A stretch of 64,000 nt of DNA. Source: Cobetia sp. cqz5-12. GTDB taxonomy: Bacteria > Pseudomonadota > Gammaproteobacteria > Pseudomonadales > Halomonadaceae. Shown here piece by piece: positions 38,213-46,973 of this stretch. Location: contig NZ_CP044522.1 in the NCBI RefSeq assembly GCF_016495405.1, forward strand, positions 3,023,638 through 3,087,637. The letters are read 5' to 3'. The notes under the pieces were generated by a model, which was not told the DNA's origin, did no database searches, and worked only from the letters and a program-made list of their open reading frames with translations. The position numbers and the translations under genes are program-made. Numbering within the stretch: the first letter of the stretch is position 1; every line of letters begins with the position of its first letter.

Positions 38213-39676
38213 CTACTGCGCCTCGTCCTTCATCGCGTACCAGCGATACAGGCACCGCTGGCCGGTGCGGCGGAACGGCGCGAACAGCGGCGATTCGACC
38301 TTGTTGAGCACATTGGGATACGGCAGGCGTGACTGGAAGATCGGCAGTACCAGGTCCGCCGCGTCCCTGGCGATCCACTGGGCGAGGCGCTTGCCCGCCT
38401 GGGCGGAATACATCACGCCGTTGCCGCCATAGCCCATGGCGTAATAGACGCTCTGCTTCGGGTCCGGCTGATGGATGCGCGGCATCATGTCGTGGCTGAC
38501 ATCCACCCAGCCCCACCAGGAATAATCGACCTCGATGCCGCTCAGCGCGGGGAACTTGCGATGCATGTCGGCGATCAGCAGCTGCTCGTACTGCGCCTTG
38601 GGCGCGTCACGCCCCGAGACGGCACTGCGACTGCCGATCTGCAGGCGGTTGTCCGGCAGCAGGCGATAGTAGTGGCGCAGCACGCGGGTGTCGGTGAGCA
38701 CCTGATGGGTATGGAAGCGGGTCGCCTCGATTTCCTGCGTCGTCAACGGGCGCGTCACCAGCGAGTTGGAGAGCACCGGCATCAGACGCTTGTCGAGCTC
38801 CGGATGCAGCTTGCCGGAGGTGTAACCGCCGGTAGCCATGCCCACCGAGCGCGCCTTGACCACACCACCCGGCGTTCTCAGATAGTGCACGCCATCGCGG
38901 GTCTCCCAGCTCTCCACCGGGCTTGCCGGGTGCACCTTGACGCCCAGGCGGCGCGCCTTGCGCAGATAGCCGAAGGCCAACTTGCCCGGGTGCACGCCGA
39001 TACCTTCCGGCTCGTGCATCGCGCCGCAGGCCTCTTCGTCACCGACCCACTCATTGCGCACTGTGGCGCCATCGATGATGCGGGCATCGTAATGGAAGGT
39101 CTCGCGCAACAGGCGCGCTTCCTTCTCCAGCCCCGGCATCATGCGCTCGCGGTGGGCGATATACAGATGACCGCCCGGCTGCGGATCGCAGTCGATGTCC
39201 TTGATCAGCTCCTTGAAATTCTCCATGCCCTCGACGCACTCACGGTGCAGGCCGTGGGCGGCCTCGAGCCCGTAGCGCTCGATCCACTGCGAGCGCTTGA
39301 GGCGGCCTGTGGCGCACTGCGCCTGACCGCCATTGCGGGTCGAGCAGCCCCAGCTGACCCGATTGGCCTCCAGCACGGTGGCCTTGATGCCGTACTTCTC
39401 GGCCAGCACGATGGCGGCGGTGAGTCCGGTGAAACCGGAGCCGACGATCACCACATCGGCATCGATATCGCCCATCACCGGGCCATCATCCTGCGGCGGC
39501 TCACCGGCGGTGGCGACCCAGTAGGTCGGCGCGTAGTCGCGCCCTTCGCCGGGGGTGGCGCTCACCAGCGGGTCATAGGCCGGGTCATACGGCTGAGAAG
39601 CCTGAGTGGCCGGGCGCTGTTCTGACTCGCTGTCCACCTCATCTGGCCGGGCGCCGTGCTGCACGATAGTTTCCAT
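38213..39676 (-). CDS. tauY: FAD-dependent amine oxidoreductase, TauY-like taurine dehydrogenase large subunit
   Basis: A 487-aa DadA/OrdL-type flavoenzyme; AGGAGG eight bases upstream fixes the start at 39676. After a 55-residue polar N-terminus it has the dinucleotide motif VVIVGSGFTGLTAAIVLAEK near 77, CSTRNGGQAQCATGRLKRS near 113 and the C-terminal FAD segment YAMGYGGNGVMYSAQAGKRL near 425. By sequence alone it could be a gamma-glutamylputrescine oxidase-like enzyme. The small NTF2-like gene just upstream, together with the MocR gene, TRAP importer, xsc and pta, points to the two-subunit taurine dehydrogenase that yields sulfoacetaldehyde and ammonium. Confidence 0.8.
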   Translation of the reverse strand: METIVQHGARPDEVDSESEQRPATQASQPYDPAYDPLVSATPGEGRDYAPTYWVATAGEPPQDDGPVMGDIDADVVIVGSGFTGLTAAIVLAEKYGIKATVLEANRVSWGCSTRNGGQAQCATGRLKRSQWIERYGLEAAHGLHRECVEGMENFKELIKDIDCDPQPGGHLYIAHRERMMPGLEKEARLLRETFHYDARIIDGATVRNEWVGDEEACGAMHEPEGIGVHPGKLAFGYLRKARRLGVKVHPASPVESWETRDGVHYLRTPGGVVKARSVGMATGGYTSGKLHPELDKRLMPVLSNSLVTRPLTTQEIEATRFHTHQVLTDTRVLRHYYRLLPDNRLQIGSRSAVSGRDAPKAQYEQLLIADMHRKFPALSGIEVDYSWWGWVDVSHDMMPRIHQPDPKQSVYYAMGYGGNGVMYSAQAGKRLAQWIARDAADLVLPIFQSRLPYPNVLNKVESPLFAPFRRTGQRCLYRWYAMKDEAQ

Positions 39677-39792
39677 CTCGAACACCTCCTCTCACCCGCA
39701 GGGTGCACGCCATGACCTCACGCCATGACGTGCTACCCCTGGGGCAAAGACAGCTTCAGAAATCGCTTCCCTGATCGATGCGCCGCTGGCGC

Positions 39793-40179
39793 TCAGACAT
39801 TGACGGGCGGACGGTTCTTGCGGAAGGCATTCTTGATCGCGATCTTGCCGTCACGCAGCGTGAAGGCGTCGATCATGCGCGCTTCGCTGCGCGCGCCATC
39901 GGCGGTGGTGCCGGTATAGGTGCTGATGACGAAGCCACGCTCGCCATCGGCGAAGATTTCCGCGTCGATCCACTGGGCATCCGGCGCGTTCTGCCAGGCA
40001 GCGGAGAGGCCCGCACGCACGGCGTCCTGACCGGCGAAGGTCTTGCCTTCCAGCTCCGGCCCGGCGATGGCGAGGAATTCGCAGTCATCGGTCATCATCG
40101 ACAGGCAGTCGTCGATGTCGTGTCGGTTGAGGGCATCGCAGAAGGCAGTCAGCAGTTCGATGGTGGCTTGGTGAGTCAT
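39793..40179 (-). CDS. tauX: NTF2/SnoaL-like protein, TauX-like taurine dehydrogenase small subunit
   Basis: A 128-aa protein from the ATG at 40179 with a cone-shaped NTF2/SnoaL fold: IELLTAFCDALNRHDIDDCL, SMMTDDCEFLAIAGPELEGK, IDAFTLRDGKIAIKNAFRKN. Length is typical for a single SnoaL domain. TauX proteins belong to this fold and are always paired with the TauY flavoprotein; here the TauY-like gene follows after 116 bp on the same strand. The long frame upstream of 40179 is discarded. A MocR-type operator lies 119-149 bp upstream. Confidence 0.8.
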   Translation of the reverse strand: MTHQATIELLTAFCDALNRHDIDDCLSMMTDDCEFLAIAGPELEGKTFAGQDAVRAGLSAAWQNAPDAQWIDAEIFADGERGFVISTYTGTTADGARSEARMIDAFTLRDGKIAIKNAFRKNRPPVNV

Positions 40180-40297
40180 GGGTCGGGCTCCGCAGTCTTG
40201 TTGTTGGGCTTGTTGTTCGAGCGTGTCGTTTGCGCAAGGGCGACAGCAAGCGCTGCGCCATGACCCGAGACTACGCCGACACCAGCACCGCCCTTTA

Positions 40298-40361
40298 GCA
40301 CCAGTTGGCCGCCACCGATTGGGCCAGTTGGCACCAGCGAGGCTGCTCTGGTGCCAACTGG
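40298..40361. promoter_or_regulatory. Putative MocR operator, copy 2 (tauX promoter), with inverted third box
   Basis: Direct boxes CCAGTTGGC at 40301 and 40324 (23 bp apart) match the arrangement at 36343-36373. The second box extends into CCAGTTGGCACCAG (40324-40337), which is perfectly inverted at 40348-40361. Three boxes ahead of tauX suggest a strong, cooperative site. Confidence 0.65.
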
Positions 40362-40419
40362 TCCCATCGCGCCGCGCTGATGCTGTACCAAGGCCGTCCA
40401 ATCGCCGCCCTCGGGCGAC

Positions 40420-41559
40420 TCAGCCTGCGAGGGCCTCAGGCGCTGCCACGCCCGGTGGCGTGAAGGCCTCCGCTGACATGAAGCTCTCACGCCCGAGCAG
40501 CATGTCACTGAGCAGACGCGTGGCAGCCGGCGCCAGCACCAGGCCGTTGCGATAATGGCCCGCATTCACATAAAGCCCTGCAAGGCCCGGCACCGCGCCG
40601 ATGAAGGGTGTGCCATCCGGCGTGCCCGGACGCAGGCCGGCCCAGTGATGCTCCGGTTCAAGCTCACCCAGTGCGGGCAGAATGCTTGCGGCGCTGGCAT
40701 GCAGTGACTCGCGCGCCTCTGAGGTGGTGGACTTGTCAAAGCCCTGATGCTCAAGCGTCGAGCCGACCAGAATCCGCCCATCGGCGCGCGGAATCACGTA
40801 GCGGCCATCGCACAGCACCACCCGCGACAATAGTGGCTCGTCCACACTGCAAAGCCCCGCCGCCACAGGATTGAACACCATCATCTGGCCCTTCACCGGG
40901 CGCACCGGCAGCAGTACACCGGCCGCGGCCAGCAGCCTGCCGCTCCAGGCGCCGCCACATACCACGACGTTGTCTGCGCTGACGGTCTCATCAACCAGCC
41001 GTACGCCCGTGACGCGGTGATCCGCGCCGATCATCAGCTCCTGCACCTCGCAGCCTTCGCGCACCTCGACACGCACATGCGCCAGCAGACGTGCGCGCAG
41101 CGCCTGTCCGAGGCGCGGATTGCGGATGCTGCCCAGCGTCGGCATCCACAGCGCCTGCTGATGGCCACTGGCCAGATGCGGCTCGCGCGTGTAGAGCGCC
41201 TCCCGCTTGATCACCTCCAGCGGCTTGTGCTGGGTGCGCGCCCAGTCCAGTGCCAGCGCCTCATCCTCGACCCGCAGATAGATCAGGCCCTTCTGGCGGT
41301 ATTCCGGGTCGATGCCGGTGGCGTCCTTGAGCGCCTCGGCAAGCCTCGGGTATTCGCCTTCTGACCAGCGTGACAGTGACGAGATGGCGCTCGAGTAACG
41401 CCACGGGTACAGCGGCGAGACGATGCCGCCACCGGCCCACGATGCCTCACGTCCGCACTGGCCGCGCTCCAGCAGCGTAACCGTCTGGCCGGCCTCAGCC
41501 AGCTGCCACGCCATCATCATGCCCATCACGCCGCCACCAATGATCAGGGTATCGCTCAT
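40420..41559 (-). CDS. Glycine oxidase-like FAD amino-acid oxidase (ThiO/DadA family)
   Basis: A 379-aa flavoprotein starting at 41559, with AGGAG upstream. It has the FAD motif LIIGGGVMGMMMAWQLAEAG near residue 5, the ThiO-like CGREASWAGGGIVSPLYPWRY near 35 and the C-terminal GHYRNGLVLAPAATRLLSDML near 344. Glycine oxidases make glyoxylate imine and peroxide, and ThiO feeds thiazole synthesis, but no thiamine genes are near. It may be a neighbour by chance or assist amine oxidation in the taurine locus. The MocR-type boxes lie between its end and tauX. Confidence 0.85.
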   Translation of the reverse strand: MSDTLIIGGGVMGMMMAWQLAEAGQTVTLLERGQCGREASWAGGGIVSPLYPWRYSSAISSLSRWSEGEYPRLAEALKDATGIDPEYRQKGLIYLRVEDEALALDWARTQHKPLEVIKREALYTREPHLASGHQQALWMPTLGSIRNPRLGQALRARLLAHVRVEVREGCEVQELMIGADHRVTGVRLVDETVSADNVVVCGGAWSGRLLAAAGVLLPVRPVKGQMMVFNPVAAGLCSVDEPLLSRVVLCDGRYVIPRADGRILVGSTLEHQGFDKSTTSEARESLHASAASILPALGELEPEHHWAGLRPGTPDGTPFIGAVPGLAGLYVNAGHYRNGLVLAPAATRLLSDMLLGRESFMSAEAFTPPGVAAPEALAG

Positions 41560-41681
41560 CTGCCTTGCTCCTGCGGGGAATGAATAATCACAAATCTCAT
41601 ATTTCGATACGATTTGCATTATTTTTAGAAACAAAGCTATATTCAAACCATTGCCGCTGCCCGGTTTGCCTGTCTCCCTGT

Positions 41682-41717
41682 GACAGGTCTACCGACATCC
41701 CCGCGACAGGTCTGCCG
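41682..41717. repeat. Direct 13-bp repeat in the divergent oxidase/cobS promoter
   Basis: GACAGGTCTaCCG at 41682 and GACAGGTCTgCCG at 41705, 23 bp apart, 36 bp before the cobS start. CCTGTC at 41669 faces the first copy. A two-turn spacing suggests a regulator site. Confidence 0.5.
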
Positions 41718-41753
41718 GGCAGCCACCAACAAGAATGACGAGGGAGACACCCC

Positions 41754-42851
41754 GTGAGCGACGCCACCTTGACGCCTTCCAGCAGCGATACAAGCCCTGC
41801 CAGCGATGCAGGCCCCGCCTCCTCTGCCGAGCAACCCCTGCCCGCCGGCCAGTTGCAGCCCACTGAGCTGCGCGGCGTGCGCGAGCTGTTCGGCATCGAC
41901 AGTGATCTCAAGGTGCCGGTCTTTCTGGAGCGCGACGCCCACGTGCCGGAAATCGATACGGCCTATCGCTTCAATCCCGATGTCACCCTCGCCATCCTCG
42001 CCGGTTTCACCAACAACCGTCGCGTGATGGTTCAGGGCCTGCATGGCACCGGCAAATCGACCCATATCGAGCAGATCGCCGCGCGCCTCAACTGGCCGTG
42101 CCTGCGCGTCAATCTCGATGGCCATGTCAGCCGGCTGGATCTGGTCGGCAAGGACGCCATCGTGATTCGCGACGGCGTGCAGGTCACCGAATTCCAGGAA
42201 GGCATCGTGCCCTGGTCGCTGACCCGCCCCATCGCGCTGATCTTCGATGAGTACGATGCCGGCCGCCCGGACGTGATGTTCGTCATCCAGCGCATTCTGG
42301 AGCGCGACGGCCACTTCACGCTGCTGGACCAGAACCGCGTGATTCGCCCGCATCCGCAATTCCGCCTGTTCGCCACCGCCAATACCGTCGGGCTTGGCAA
42401 TCAGGATGGGCTCTATCACGGCACCCAGCTGCTCAACCATGCGCAGATCGACCGCTGGAACATCGTCGCCAAGCTGGATTACCTGCCGCGTGATGAGGAA
42501 GTGAAGATCGTGCTGGCCCGCGTGCCCGCCAAGGACAACGCACGTGGCCAGGCGCTGATTCGCGCGATGGTCGCGGTGGCCGACCTCACCCGCAAGGGCT
42601 TCGCCAATGGTGATCTGTCGAGCCTGATGTCGCCGCGTACCGTGATCACCTGGGCGGAGAACTGCGAAATCTTCCGCAACCCGGCGCTGGCCTTCCGTCT
42701 CTCCTACCTCAACAAGTGCGATGAGCATGAGCGCCCGCTGGTCGCCGAGTTCTATCAGCGCTGTTTCGCCAGGGAGCTTGAGGAGTCCGCGGCGCTGATG
42801 GAGAGCGATCTGATGGATGAACAGGACAGCGACAAGGGAGCCCGGGCATGA
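41754..42851 (+). CDS. cobS: CobS-type AAA+ ATPase (cobaltochelatase subunit)
   Basis: A 365-aa MoxR/CobS ATPase with GTG start behind GAGGGAG. After a Ser/Pro-rich N-terminus come [21 protein letters not shown], Walker [19 protein letters not shown] near residue 98, Walker [18 protein letters not shown] near 160 and [21 protein letters not shown] near 203. In aerobic cobalamin synthesis CobS forms the ring that powers cobalt insertion with CobT and CobN. The cobT gene overlaps by 4 bp. No cobN or other cob gene is in the window. Confidence 0.93.
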   Translation: MSDATLTPSSSDTSPASDAGPASSAEQPLPAGQLQPTELRGVRELFGIDSDLKVPVFLERDAHVPEIDTAYRFNPDVTLAILAGFTNNRRVMVQGLHGTGKSTHIEQIAARLNWPCLRVNLDGHVSRLDLVGKDAIVIRDGVQVTEFQEGIVPWSLTRPIALIFDEYDAGRPDVMFVIQRILERDGHFTLLDQNRVIRPHPQFRLFATANTVGLGNQDGLYHGTQLLNHAQIDRWNIVAKLDYLPRDEEVKIVLARVPAKDNARGQALIRAMVAVADLTRKGFANGDLSSLMSPRTVITWAENCEIFRNPALAFRLSYLNKCDEHERPLVAEFYQRCFARELEESAALMESDLMDEQDSDKGARA

Positions 42852-44596
42852 GTGCGGCCCAGCAGGTACGCCGTCGTCAGCAGTATCTCGAGGAGCTTGC
42901 GGCGGCGAGTCTCGGGGCACTCAGCGGTCAGGCCGGCTGGGCCTATCGGGGGCGGCGCCTGAGTCGGCATGCGCAGGCGTTACCACTGCGCACGCCGCAT
43001 CTGCGCCTTGAGGAAGACGACTGCACGCTCGACAACTATCGCGCGGTCAGCGATGCCATCGCGCTGCGCCTGCTCCACACCGATGAGGCGCTGCATATAG
43101 CGGTGCGCCCGGCGCTGCCGGAAACCCGCCTGATCTATGACCTGCTGGAGCAGCTGCGCGTCGAGGCGCTGGTCGATCCTGACATGCCCGGCGTGCGAGA
43201 GAATCTGGCGCGGCGCTTCACCGACTGGTGCCTGGCCTTCTATCACGCGGGCCTGACCGAGACGAGCAGCGGCATCCTGATCTACAGCGTCATCCAGTCG
43301 TGCTGGTCACGCCTGATGGCCTGCGCGGTGATCCACGAGACGGAGGATTACATCGAGACGACGCGCGCCTCCTTCTATCAGGCGCTGGGCGCTGACATGG
43401 CGGGGCTGAGACGCACGCGTTTCGATCAGGCGGCCTACCAGCAGCACGCGCTGAACATCAGCCTGTGGCTGGAGCAGGAGCTGGCCGAATCGCTGGAGGA
43501 GCAGGACGGCGAGGAGGAGGACGACTCCGATGCCAGACAACGCTTCGCGCTGTTTCTGGAAAACGAGGATGAGGAAGCGAGTCTGCTCGAGGAGCAGGCG
43601 GCATCGCCGCTGCCGAGTCACCGGCGTGGCGCGCCGGAGGAATTGCTGCCCTATCAGGTGTTCACCACGGCCTATGACCGCGAGCTGGAACCGGCCAGGC
43701 GCATGCGTGCGGCCCTGCTCGATGAGTATCGTCAGGCGCTGGATACGCGTCTGGCGGAGCAGAAGATCAACGTGCGGCGCCTGGCACGTCAGCTGGCGCG
43801 CCATTTCAGCTCGCCGCAGCGTGAGGGCTGGCACTTCGGGGAGGAGGAAGGAATCATCGATGGGCGGCGGCTGAGTCAGGTGATTTCCTCGCCGGCCGAG
43901 AGGCGGGTCTTCCAGCGCGAGCGCTGGGTGCCCGAGGCCAGTGCCCAGGTCAGTTTCCTGATCGACTGCTCCGGTTCGATGAAGGTGCATGGCGAGGCAG
44001 TGGCGATGCTGATCGAGATACTCACCCGCGCGCTGGACATGGCCGGTGTGCCCACCGAGGTGCTCGGCTTCACCACTGGCGCCTGGAATGGCGGCCGCGC
44101 GCTCAAGGACTGGCGACGCGCCGGCAAGCCCGCGCGTCCGGGCCGCCTGAATGAAGTGCAGTATCTGATCTTCAAGCCCGCCTCACTGGCGTGGCGCCGC
44201 GCGCGCCGCCACTTCGGCGCCCTGCTCAAGGCCGATCTCTACCGCGAAGGCGTGGATGGCGAAGCCGTGCAATGGGCCTGCTCACGTCTCGCAGACAACG
44301 CCCCTGCCGACGAAGGCGCACGCCGTCTGCTGGTCGTCATCTCCGATGGCAGCCCCTGTGACAGCGCCACCAACATGGCCAATGACGAACAGTACCTCGA
44401 CAGCCACCTCAAGCAGGTGGTCGCGCAACAGACCCGCTCCGGCCGCCAGGCCATCCTCGGCCTCGGCGTCGGGCTGGACCTCAGCGCCTACTACCCCAAC
44501 CAGCTGATCATCGATCTTGAACGCACCCTCGACAACGCCCTCGCCGATGAAATCGTCTATCACATGGCGCTGGCGTGTCGGCATCAGGGGATGTGA
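42848..44596 (+). CDS. cobT: CobT-type von Willebrand factor A protein (cobaltochelatase subunit)
   Basis: A 582-aa protein. The N-terminal half is helical with a very acidic linker at about 213-260 ([28 protein letters not shown]). The C-terminal half has a VWA domain with MIDAS motif [16 protein letters not shown] near 371 and the second metal loop [18 protein letters not shown] near 497. It works with CobS as the chelatase motor. It converges with pta; the AT-rich SLATT-RT insert lies between them. Confidence 0.93.
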   Translation: MSAAQQVRRRQQYLEELAAASLGALSGQAGWAYRGRRLSRHAQALPLRTPHLRLEEDDCTLDNYRAVSDAIALRLLHTDEALHIAVRPALPETRLIYDLLEQLRVEALVDPDMPGVRENLARRFTDWCLAFYHAGLTETSSGILIYSVIQSCWSRLMACAVIHETEDYIETTRASFYQALGADMAGLRRTRFDQAAYQQHALNISLWLEQELAESLEEQDGEEEDDSDARQRFALFLENEDEEASLLEEQAASPLPSHRRGAPEELLPYQVFTTAYDRELEPARRMRAALLDEYRQALDTRLAEQKINVRRLARQLARHFSSPQREGWHFGEEEGIIDGRRLSQVISSPAERRVFQRERWVPEASAQVSFLIDCSGSMKVHGEAVAMLIEILTRALDMAGVPTEVLGFTTGAWNGGRALKDWRRAGKPARPGRLNEVQYLIFKPASLAWRRARRHFGALLKADLYREGVDGEAVQWACSRLADNAPADEGARRLLVVISDGSPCDSATNMANDEQYLDSHLKQVVAQQTRSGRQAILGLGVGLDLSAYYPNQLIIDLERTLDNALADEIVYHMALACRHQGM

Positions 44597-44966
44597 TGCT
44601 CCTCCCCCCCTCCTTTATAGGGATTTATCATCAGCATAAATTACTGACTTGTATAGCTCTATAGGAGCACACCCTAGACCGGAGAGCATCATACATACAA
44701 ATACCAACATGTGCTCCACCAGAGCTCAAGGTTAACTCTATTCAACAAATGCCTTGAAAACAACATCCTTTTTGTTATTCTTACCCTGCTCCGAGGTGAC
44801 CACTGAAGTGGCGCTTATTACGAAATATTAATAGGTGACAGTAAGAGTGAAGTGGGGTGGTAACCACTTTATCTATTTAGATAAGGCTATTCCTAATATT
44901 ATAGTCGACAATTGTCATCAAATCCTAGCACCTTGGAGCACCCTAACATTGTGACAGGGAATAATA
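44597..44966 (+). ncRNA. AT-rich leader with promoter and candidate structured ncRNA
   Basis: No open frame of note. A sigma70-like promoter is visible: TTGAAA (44754), 16 bp, TATTCT (44776), so a transcript could begin near 44788 and cover about 180 nt before the SLATT start. That stretch contains CCAC-TGAA-GTGG (44800-44811), AAGTGG/CCACTT (44850-44869), TTATCT-ATTT-AGATAA (44869-44884) and the palindrome GACAATTGTC (44907-44916). TGAAGTGG occurs at 44804 and again at 44848, allowing alternative pairing. AGCACC is repeated at 44927 and 44937. GGAGCAC at 44664 and 44935 can each pair with GTGCTCC at 44711. It may be a leader or an RNA partner of the reverse transcriptase. Confidence 0.5.
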
Positions 44967-45518
44967 ATGGAAAGTAAAGTTTGGTGGACAAGAGTTTCCA
45001 GAATTCACACTGAGAGAAGGCTGTTAGCCAACAAAGAATGGCTGGATCTACTTTCCCTGTGGTACTCCTTGTCAGCAGTATTTGTATCGGTATGGCTATT
45101 GGTGTGCAATAACAACAACCAGCATGCCTCCCTTACTTTCACCTGTTTTTCAATATTTGTTTTAAGCGTTTCCTTATATGGCTCTGGCTCAAAATATTCA
45201 GAGCGAGCCGCACAAGTAAAAGAAAACTATGTTGCTTTACATCAGCTCTATCTGGATATCAAATCTTCTGGTAAAGCCACTAAAGAACACAACCACACCT
45301 ATAACCAACTATTAAATTCTTGTGAAAACCACGATAGTAGCGATTATATCCGTGCTTTAATAGATGAAAAACTAAATTCTGCTTCAAAAGATGCATTAGA
45401 CCGTAACCCTAAGCCTATACATTATCTAAAACTATTAAAATATAAAATCAAACGCTTTTTATTACTTTCAGTTTTGTTTTTATTGCCGGTTATTTTAGCA
45501 TTTTACGTATTTTCTTGA
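44967..45518 (+). CDS. SLATT-domain membrane protein (effector candidate)
   Basis: A 183-aa protein with two adjacent helices (about 27-47 LLSLWYSLSAVFVSVWLLVC and 53-72 ASLTFTCFSIFVLSVSLYGS), then the charged helix SGSKYSERAAQVKENYVALHQ that typifies SLATT domains, and a C-terminal helix (about 162-181). SLATT proteins are predicted two-helix membrane effectors of conflict systems, and one subfamily is coupled to reverse transcriptases. The gene is AT-rich unlike its flanks and ends 10 bp before the RT gene. The likely role is membrane damage or gating on infection, triggered through the RT; this is inferred from the family. Confidence 0.8.
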   Translation: MESKVWWTRVSRIHTERRLLANKEWLDLLSLWYSLSAVFVSVWLLVCNNNNQHASLTFTCFSIFVLSVSLYGSGSKYSERAAQVKENYVALHQLYLDIKSSGKATKEHNHTYNQLLNSCENHDSSDYIRALIDEKLNSASKDALDRNPKPIHYLKLLKYKIKRFLLLSVLFLLPVILAFYVFS

Positions 45519-45528
45519 GATCTAGAAC

Positions 45529-46866
45529 ATGAAAACTGTTAAGCAAGATTTCCATGACTACTTTTCCTATGAAAACTTAAAAAACATTTTCTTAGAAGAT
45601 GTAAAGCTATCTAATGTTATGGGCGTAGATAATATCACACCTGCAGTCTTCGAACGAGAATTAGAAGGCAATATTAAGTTAATAGAAAGAAAAGTTATTG
45701 ACGGTACTTATAGATTTACCAGATATAAAGAAAAAGTAATAAGCAAAGGAGCCAAGAAGCTACCTAGAGTTGTTTATATACCAACAATAAGAGACAGAAT
45801 TACGTTAAAAGCACTTAATCAATTTTTACAACGCAGACTAGGAAACAAGACTAAGCAATCTATACCTCAAAATGTTACAAGAGATATCAAAAAATCCTTA
45901 ACAAAAAAAGAATACAACTGGGTAGTAAAGCTAGATATATCTAACTTTTACCCCTCAATAAGGCATGAAGAACTTAAGAAGAGATTAAGGAGATTTATTC
46001 GGGATGACAATATAATATCATTGATAGACAAAGCTATTTCTAGAGCTAGTGATGTCATCGCAGGTCATAAAGTGGGTGTTCCACAAGGGCTTTCGATTTC
46101 CAATATACTATCAGCCATCTATCTGAGAAATCTCGATAGTAATTTCCAATCTTCTACGTCTGTGTTCTATCGCAGGTATGTAGACGATATTTTTATATTA
46201 TGCAATAAAGACGAATCAGAAGCTCATATAAATTATATAAGCAATCACTGTAAAAAAACAGGACTAAAAGTATATACACCCGAGGGGAACCCAGAAAAAT
46301 CTACCAGCTGTAGGATTACCAATAATTTTTCATACGTAGGATATGTATATGAGGCCGAATCAGAGGGCTACAGAAATATCACAGCTAGAAAGTCTTCCAA
46401 ACAGAAACTGATAGATTCTTTAACAGGCATCTATACAGCATATGCATCTTCAAGAAACAAATCTATCCCTTTATTAAAATGGCGACTTGACTTAAGGATT
46501 ACAGGTTGTATCTCAGAAAATAAAGGCAAAGGATGGCTGTTCTTCTTTTCAGAAATAAATGATCTTCAGCTATTACATGAACTTGACTTACTAATAAAAA
46601 GATTAAACAAAAGATTTAAAGTTGATATGCGGAATAAATCTTTTGTCAGAGCTTGGCATGAAATAAATTACAACCGCTGGAGGAATAACTACTTCCCTAA
46701 CTTCGATCGATTTGACCACACACATATGAGAATGGTTATTGCCCTATATCGTAACTGTAACCCAGAAGATTTAAAGCTAAGTGATAAAGAAGTGGCAAAA
46801 ATATTTAACAATATAAAAAGAAGAGAAGTTAAGGCACTCGAGTCCGACATACAAAGCTTTAGTTAG
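45529..46866 (+). CDS. Defence-type reverse transcriptase
   Basis: A 445-aa RT with RT motifs in order: GVDNITPAVFERELEGNI near residue 32, VVYIPTIRDRITLKALNQFL near 81, catalytic D136 in KLDISNFYPSIR, GVPQGLSISNILSAIYLRNL near 184, YRRYVDDIFIL with Y217-VDD220, and FSYVGYVYE near 267. About 170 residues follow with no maturase, HNH or other domain I recognise. This excludes an ordinary group II intron protein and is larger than most retron RTs. With the SLATT gene it resembles the unknown-group/Abi (DRT) defence RTs. Base composition differs sharply from the flanks, indicating acquisition. Confidence 0.88.
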   Translation: MKTVKQDFHDYFSYENLKNIFLEDVKLSNVMGVDNITPAVFERELEGNIKLIERKVIDGTYRFTRYKEKVISKGAKKLPRVVYIPTIRDRITLKALNQFLQRRLGNKTKQSIPQNVTRDIKKSLTKKEYNWVVKLDISNFYPSIRHEELKKRLRRFIRDDNIISLIDKAISRASDVIAGHKVGVPQGLSISNILSAIYLRNLDSNFQSSTSVFYRRYVDDIFILCNKDESEAHINYISNHCKKTGLKVYTPEGNPEKSTSCRITNNFSYVGYVYEAESEGYRNITARKSSKQKLIDSLTGIYTAYASSRNKSIPLLKWRLDLRITGCISENKGKGWLFFFSEINDLQLLHELDLLIKRLNKRFKVDMRNKSFVRAWHEINYNRWRNNYFPNFDRFDHTHMRMVIALYRNCNPEDLKLSDKEVAKIFNNIKRREVKALESDIQSFS

Positions 46867-46891
46867 ATTGGAGAAGCATATTATAAACGGC

Positions 46892-46951
46892 TTAGTTATT
46901 AGAGCGAGCAGGCTTTCACCTGCCCGACCTACTAAATTATAATATAACTAA
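46892..46951. repeat. Nested inverted repeat after the RT gene
   Basis: TTAGTTAT (46892-46899) and ATAACTAA (46944-46951) enclose GCAGG-N6-CCTGC (46908-46923). There is no T-run typical of a terminator. It could be a weak terminator for the RT operon, a boundary structure or part of an RNA. Confidence 0.5.
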
Positions 46952-46973
46952 TAAAATCAAAGAAGGAGAAAAC

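Noticed and set aside
45529..46866. Group II intron or retron
   Set aside because: There is no maturase X or HNH domain, no intron domain V-like sequence nearby, and the protein has a long C-terminal extension and a SLATT partner. No retron-like msr/msd with inverted ends was found.
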